Origin: Deltaproteobacteria bacterium | Lineage (GTDB): Bacteria; Desulfobacterota; Desulfarculia; Adiutricales; Adiutricaceae | Reading direction: 5' to 3' | Length of the DNA: 41,222 bases | Assembly (NCBI GenBank): GCA_031279515.1 | Contig: JAITII010000070.1 | Location: 1-41,222 of the forward strand | In this document: positions 38,342 through 41,222 of the stretch, piece by piece | Layout of the letters: each line of letters begins with the position of its first letter | Position numbering within the stretch: position 1 is the stretch's first letter | Translations under genes and position numbers: made by a program | Notes under the pieces: model-generated | The model's database searches: none | Told to the model about the DNA's origin: nothing | The model's input: the letters and a program-made list of their open reading frames with translations, nothing else

Positions 38342-38992
38342 ATGACCTATGTCATTGCTTTTTCAGGAAGTCCTTTTAAGGACGGCACCATTGAAAAGGG
38401 CCTTAAGATGGTTCTGGAGGGAACCGGGGCTGAAAAGACTGAGCTTGTTCGCCTTTCTTCCATCAAAATGAATGTCTGCGTAGGTTGCAAGAAATGCGCC
38501 CCAACGAACCGTTGCGTAATGCAGGATGACGTAAATCCCCTTTTAGAAAAGATCGAAAAATCGGACGCTTTTATCCTAAGTGGCTACCCCAGCTTCAGTT
38601 CACTCTGTGCTTTGACCAAGGTCTTTATCGAGCGTAATTGGCCTTTAAGGCACAACTACCAACTCACTAAGGGGAAGATTGGAGCTGCGGTTGTGGCCGG
38701 CGGTCCCACAATCGCAGATTTAGATGCTTATTTTGCCATGTATTATGAGGGCTACTTAGGAATGGAATACCAGGGAACCTTAAGTTTACGAGGAAATGTA
38801 CCCTGTATGACCTGTGGTTACGGAGAAGATTGTGAGTATAGCGGTTTTCTCAAGCAATACGGTCCTGGTGCCAAAGTGACTCCAGACAAGTTTTACGATC
38901 CCGCAGCAGATCCTGATGCCAGGATTAGGGCTGTAAAGTTGGGAACCTCAATTTTAGATGCCATAACAAGAAGGCAGCAAACAACCAATTAG
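38342..38992 (+). CDS. Iron-sulfur flavoprotein / NADPH-dependent FMN reductase-like protein
   Basis: About 216 aa from ATG 38342 (GGGAG upstream); the 51 bases of frame before it overlap a hairpin. Flavodoxin-like N-terminus YVIAFSGSPFKDGTIEKGL with the FMN phosphate-binding loop, and CVGCKKCAPTNRCVMQDDV near residue 42, the Cys motif of Isf-like FMN reductases. Then FILSGYPSFSSLCALTKVFIER. An unusual second Cys cluster, CMTCGYGEDCEYSG, lies near residue 155. Likely a cytoplasmic electron-transfer flavoprotein of anaerobic metabolism; partner unknown. Confidence 0.85.
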   Translation: MTYVIAFSGSPFKDGTIEKGLKMVLEGTGAEKTELVRLSSIKMNVCVGCKKCAPTNRCVMQDDVNPLLEKIEKSDAFILSGYPSFSSLCALTKVFIERNWPLRHNYQLTKGKIGAAVVAGGPTIADLDAYFAMYYEGYLGMEYQGTLSLRGNVPCMTCGYGEDCEYSGFLKQYGPGAKVTPDKFYDPAADPDARIRAVKLGTSILDAITRRQQTTN

Positions 38993-39269
38993 AAATTAGT
39001 GTAGCTTTTAGAGCCTCTGGTAGCCTCATAAGGCCAAGTTTTTTGCAAATCCTGGGTAAAGACCACACTTAAAAGGAAACAGCTCTAGAGTGGTTTTTAA
39101 CTCCCGAAAAGTCGTCTTGCATTTTGCTAAGTTCTAAAGAATTTTGTCTTCACTTCAAAAAAAATTAAACATAGGAAACCTAGAATTCCAAACAGCAGTA
39201 CATAAATAAATATGGCAAAATTTAGCTACTCATATTTTCAATGAAATATTATTTTTTAGCCTAGTTACT

Positions 39270-39989
39270 TTGTGTGACCTTCAATTTTCAGTGATAGATG
39301 CTGGTTATTACTCTGAAAATAACCTCCAACAGCTAGCAAATGCTAAGATTCATTTTATGATTAGAATGCCTGACAATCGAAAACATCATAAAGAGTTAAC
39401 AGAAAAATACGGTGCTGTTTTGTTTGATATGATAAACTTCGTAAAATATAATGACAGATATCTATTCATAAAAAAAGTTCCTACCATTATATATAGTAAG
39501 AAATATTTCACCTATCTTATTTTGGATCAAACAAACATGGTTGCTGAAACTAGAAAGTTATGCGAAAAATTTACTGACAAAAAAATTTCTATTGTTAAAG
39601 CTAATTCTAAATTAAAAAATAAAGGCATTACAATAATTTTATCTACCGATAATGCTAATACTACCGATATTCTCCCGGTTTATTACACCCGGTCCAAAAT
39701 AGAACAGTTTTTTGATATAAGCAAGAATAATTCAGATTTTTTGCCACTTAGAGTTCATAGCCTCGAAACTTTCCGGGGACATTTGCTTGTTTCATTTTTT
39801 GCTTCAACTACATACTTTTTAATAAATAAAAAAATTGGTACTTCAAAATTTTGTGCTATTGATGCATTTTCATCGCTTGATGGATTATTTGTAAAAATTC
39901 AAGGTAGAAAACAAATTATCCAAGAATTGACTAAAAATATGAAATCTATTATAAATAATCTGCAATTAGAACTACCTGATGATAATTGA
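39270..39989 (+). pseudogene. Transposase C-terminal part (IS4/IS1634-like DDE)
   Basis: 239 codons open. FSVIDAGYYSENNLQQLANA holds the second catalytic Asp, and YYTRSKIEQFFDISKN the final Glu. SLETFRGHLLVSFFAS is the usual next block. The protein lacks the N-terminal half (first catalytic Asp and DNA-binding region), and no start-proximal sequence is found upstream. It is related to the relic at 13027-13545, on the opposite strand. Confidence 0.85.
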
Positions 39990-40009
39990 TGTGATCATAC
40001 TTGTTCCAG

Positions 40010-40560
40010 GAACTAAAGATAATTAGAGGCATTCTGTTAACTTCATTTCTGGCTTCAGTTGTGTATTCCTTCTTAGCAAAAGCTCTTAGGGATTCAAAAT
40101 ATTCCCACATCTTTCGCTTTCAATAATGAAGAAAGCGTGGATTAGGGTCTTTAATAATGACATGTTTGTCAAACCTCTTTCACAACTTGAAGAATTAACT
40201 AGACAGCAAAAAGAAATTTTTTCATATCTACAATTAGAATCTCCATCTCCAATGGTAGAAACATTCAGTCTCCTTCAACAGTCTCTACATATTTCTACTA
40301 CCGGACAGAAAAAATTGGGGCGCCCCAATGGCAGTACTAATAAAAGAAAATCCAACTATCAGGATACGACTAATCTTGAACTTGCAGTTAAAAATAAGGA
40401 AGTCAATCCTCCAGGCAGTCCGAATAAGCAGAAGCATGGCCCGGGGGCTGAAAAGTCCCAGAAGCAGGTCCGTGATTGAATAGTCCCAAAAGCAAAACGT
40501 GAAAGGGAACAGAGGTCTACCTCCAGGCAGCAAGAACAACCAAACGGAAAAGACTTGAGC
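40010..40560 (+). pseudogene. Second transposase C-terminal relic with Gly-Pro-Gly-Ser tail
   Basis: In one frame ELKIIRGILLTSFLASVVYS repeats the LETFRGHLLVSFFAS block. After a frameshift the ORF at 40126-40479 gives FVKPLSQLEELTRQQKEIFSYLQLESP, the usual C-terminus, then LGRPNGSTNKRK and NPPGSPNKQK. A third motif (LPPGSKNNQ) follows beyond the stop. The basic tail resembles the GRPKGSKNK AT-hook-like tails of some transposases. A different copy from the relic just upstream, so two dead elements lie in tandem. Confidence 0.7.
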
Positions 40561-40612
40561 CATAAAATTGCTAGAATCAAGAAAAGAGTCGCCAAAGAAG
40601 CCATCCGCAATC

Positions 40613-40660
40613 CACACCAGAGGCACCAATCTGCTCGGAAGGTAGCTACCTACTGGTGTG
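40613..40660. repeat. Inverted repeat after the second transposase relic
   Basis: CACACCAG (40613-40620) and CTGGTGTG (40653-40660) are exact complements, with palindrome GGTAGCTACC inside at 40641-40650. It could be a terminator or an old element end. Confidence 0.4.
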
Positions 40661-41222
40661 TCACAATACTAAAAAAAATTTAGGCATAAAAATTGCGAAG
40701 GTATAAAAAAAATGAAAATTTATAGCTATTTTTTAAATTATTATTCAATCGTTTTTGGTTCCTTTTCAGTAAAGACTATGTTAATAACCATTAGAGCCAT
40801 TTTACAAGCAATTTTTTTCACTAAAATTTTAATATGATCTTCAAATGTTAGTTTAGAAAGGAGGCAGCATCATATCGTAATTAAATCCTTTCTTAACCTA
40901 TCATACTTTATTTCTAAACCTATTTTATTCTTGACCGTCATTACATATTGCTTTAATTCTTATCATTTCAACATGTGTCGCCTAATTACGCAAGCTCGGT
41001 TAGGATCTTTGACTCTTTAGGAATTCCGATAGCAGACCCGCAGGAACTCTAATTTGAATACTATCCCCATCTCAAAGGCAGGAAACTGATATTCTTTAGG
41101 GTCATAATAGTTTACTTTGGAAGTTAATCGAAAGATACGATATTTCTCCCAAAAGACCAGGGCTTATCTGCCAGGTGCTGCGTATCAATCAGAGAAATAA
41201 AAATTAGGAACTCCTAGAAGGA
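40661..41222. other. Non-coding right end of the window
   Basis: No gene recognised. A minus-strand stretch around 41050-41180 reads FWEKYRIFRLTSKVNYYDPKE without a stop for about 40 codons, too short to call. The region is AT-rich. Confidence 0.4.

Noticed and set aside
40285..40629. 114-codon minus-strand gene
   Set aside because: Antisense of the Gly-Pro-Gly-Ser tail of the transposase relic; open only because of that repeat's composition.

Overview
The window comes from a Gram-negative, probably anaerobic bacterium. The evidence is a 5' half of a 16S gene with proteobacterial-looking signatures, TonB-dependent receptors with a TonB, 4Fe-4S membrane proteins, a 2-hydroxyacyl-CoA-dehydratase-type (HgdB/BcrC-like) protein, a DUF1638 protein and an iron-sulfur-flavoprotein-like reductase. 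The gene set is most like Desulfobacterota/Deltaproteobacteria. Long AT-rich gene-poor stretches, several pseudogenes and broken insertion sequences suggest an eroding genome, perhaps of a host-associated lineage. Exact taxonomy cannot be fixed without a 16S search.

Layout. 1-832: 16S rRNA (minus strand, cut by the window edge), with its promoter and boxA leader up to about 981. 1473-8953: a housekeeping block on the minus strand (mfd, a membrane-anchored SurA/PpiC-like protein, folE2 and murA). 8954-10463: gene-free. 10464-12659: ahcY and an exported protein of unknown function. 13027-16853: an accessory patch with transposase relics, a double zinc-ribbon membrane protein, an unknown 193-aa protein and a miniature receptor-like barrel protein. 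16854-18266: gene-free AT-rich DNA. 18267-21642: rmlA, rmlB (dTDP-rhamnose pathway) and dinB on the minus strand.

22050-38059 is the most interesting part. A complete plus-strand operon encodes a DUF4198 periplasmic protein, a TonB-dependent receptor, a signal-peptide/TM protein, a NapH-like polyferredoxin, an HgdB-like double-cubane-type protein, a small protein and TonB. It is followed by a second, heavily deleted copy of the same segment. In copy 1 everything is intact except the receptor, which carries one in-frame TGA. In copy 2 only the receptor is intact, while DUF4198, HgdB and TonB are pseudogenes and two genes are missing. The convergent DUF1638 gene is intact beside copy 2 and reduced to a stub beside copy 1. 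An IS4-type transposase relic lies at the junction. Together the two copies could still make one working set, read here as an anaerobic uptake-and-reduction system for an unknown metal or metal-complex substrate.

38232-41222: a flavoprotein gene behind a strong hairpin, then two C-terminal transposase relics related to the one near 13 kb, and finally unassigned DNA.
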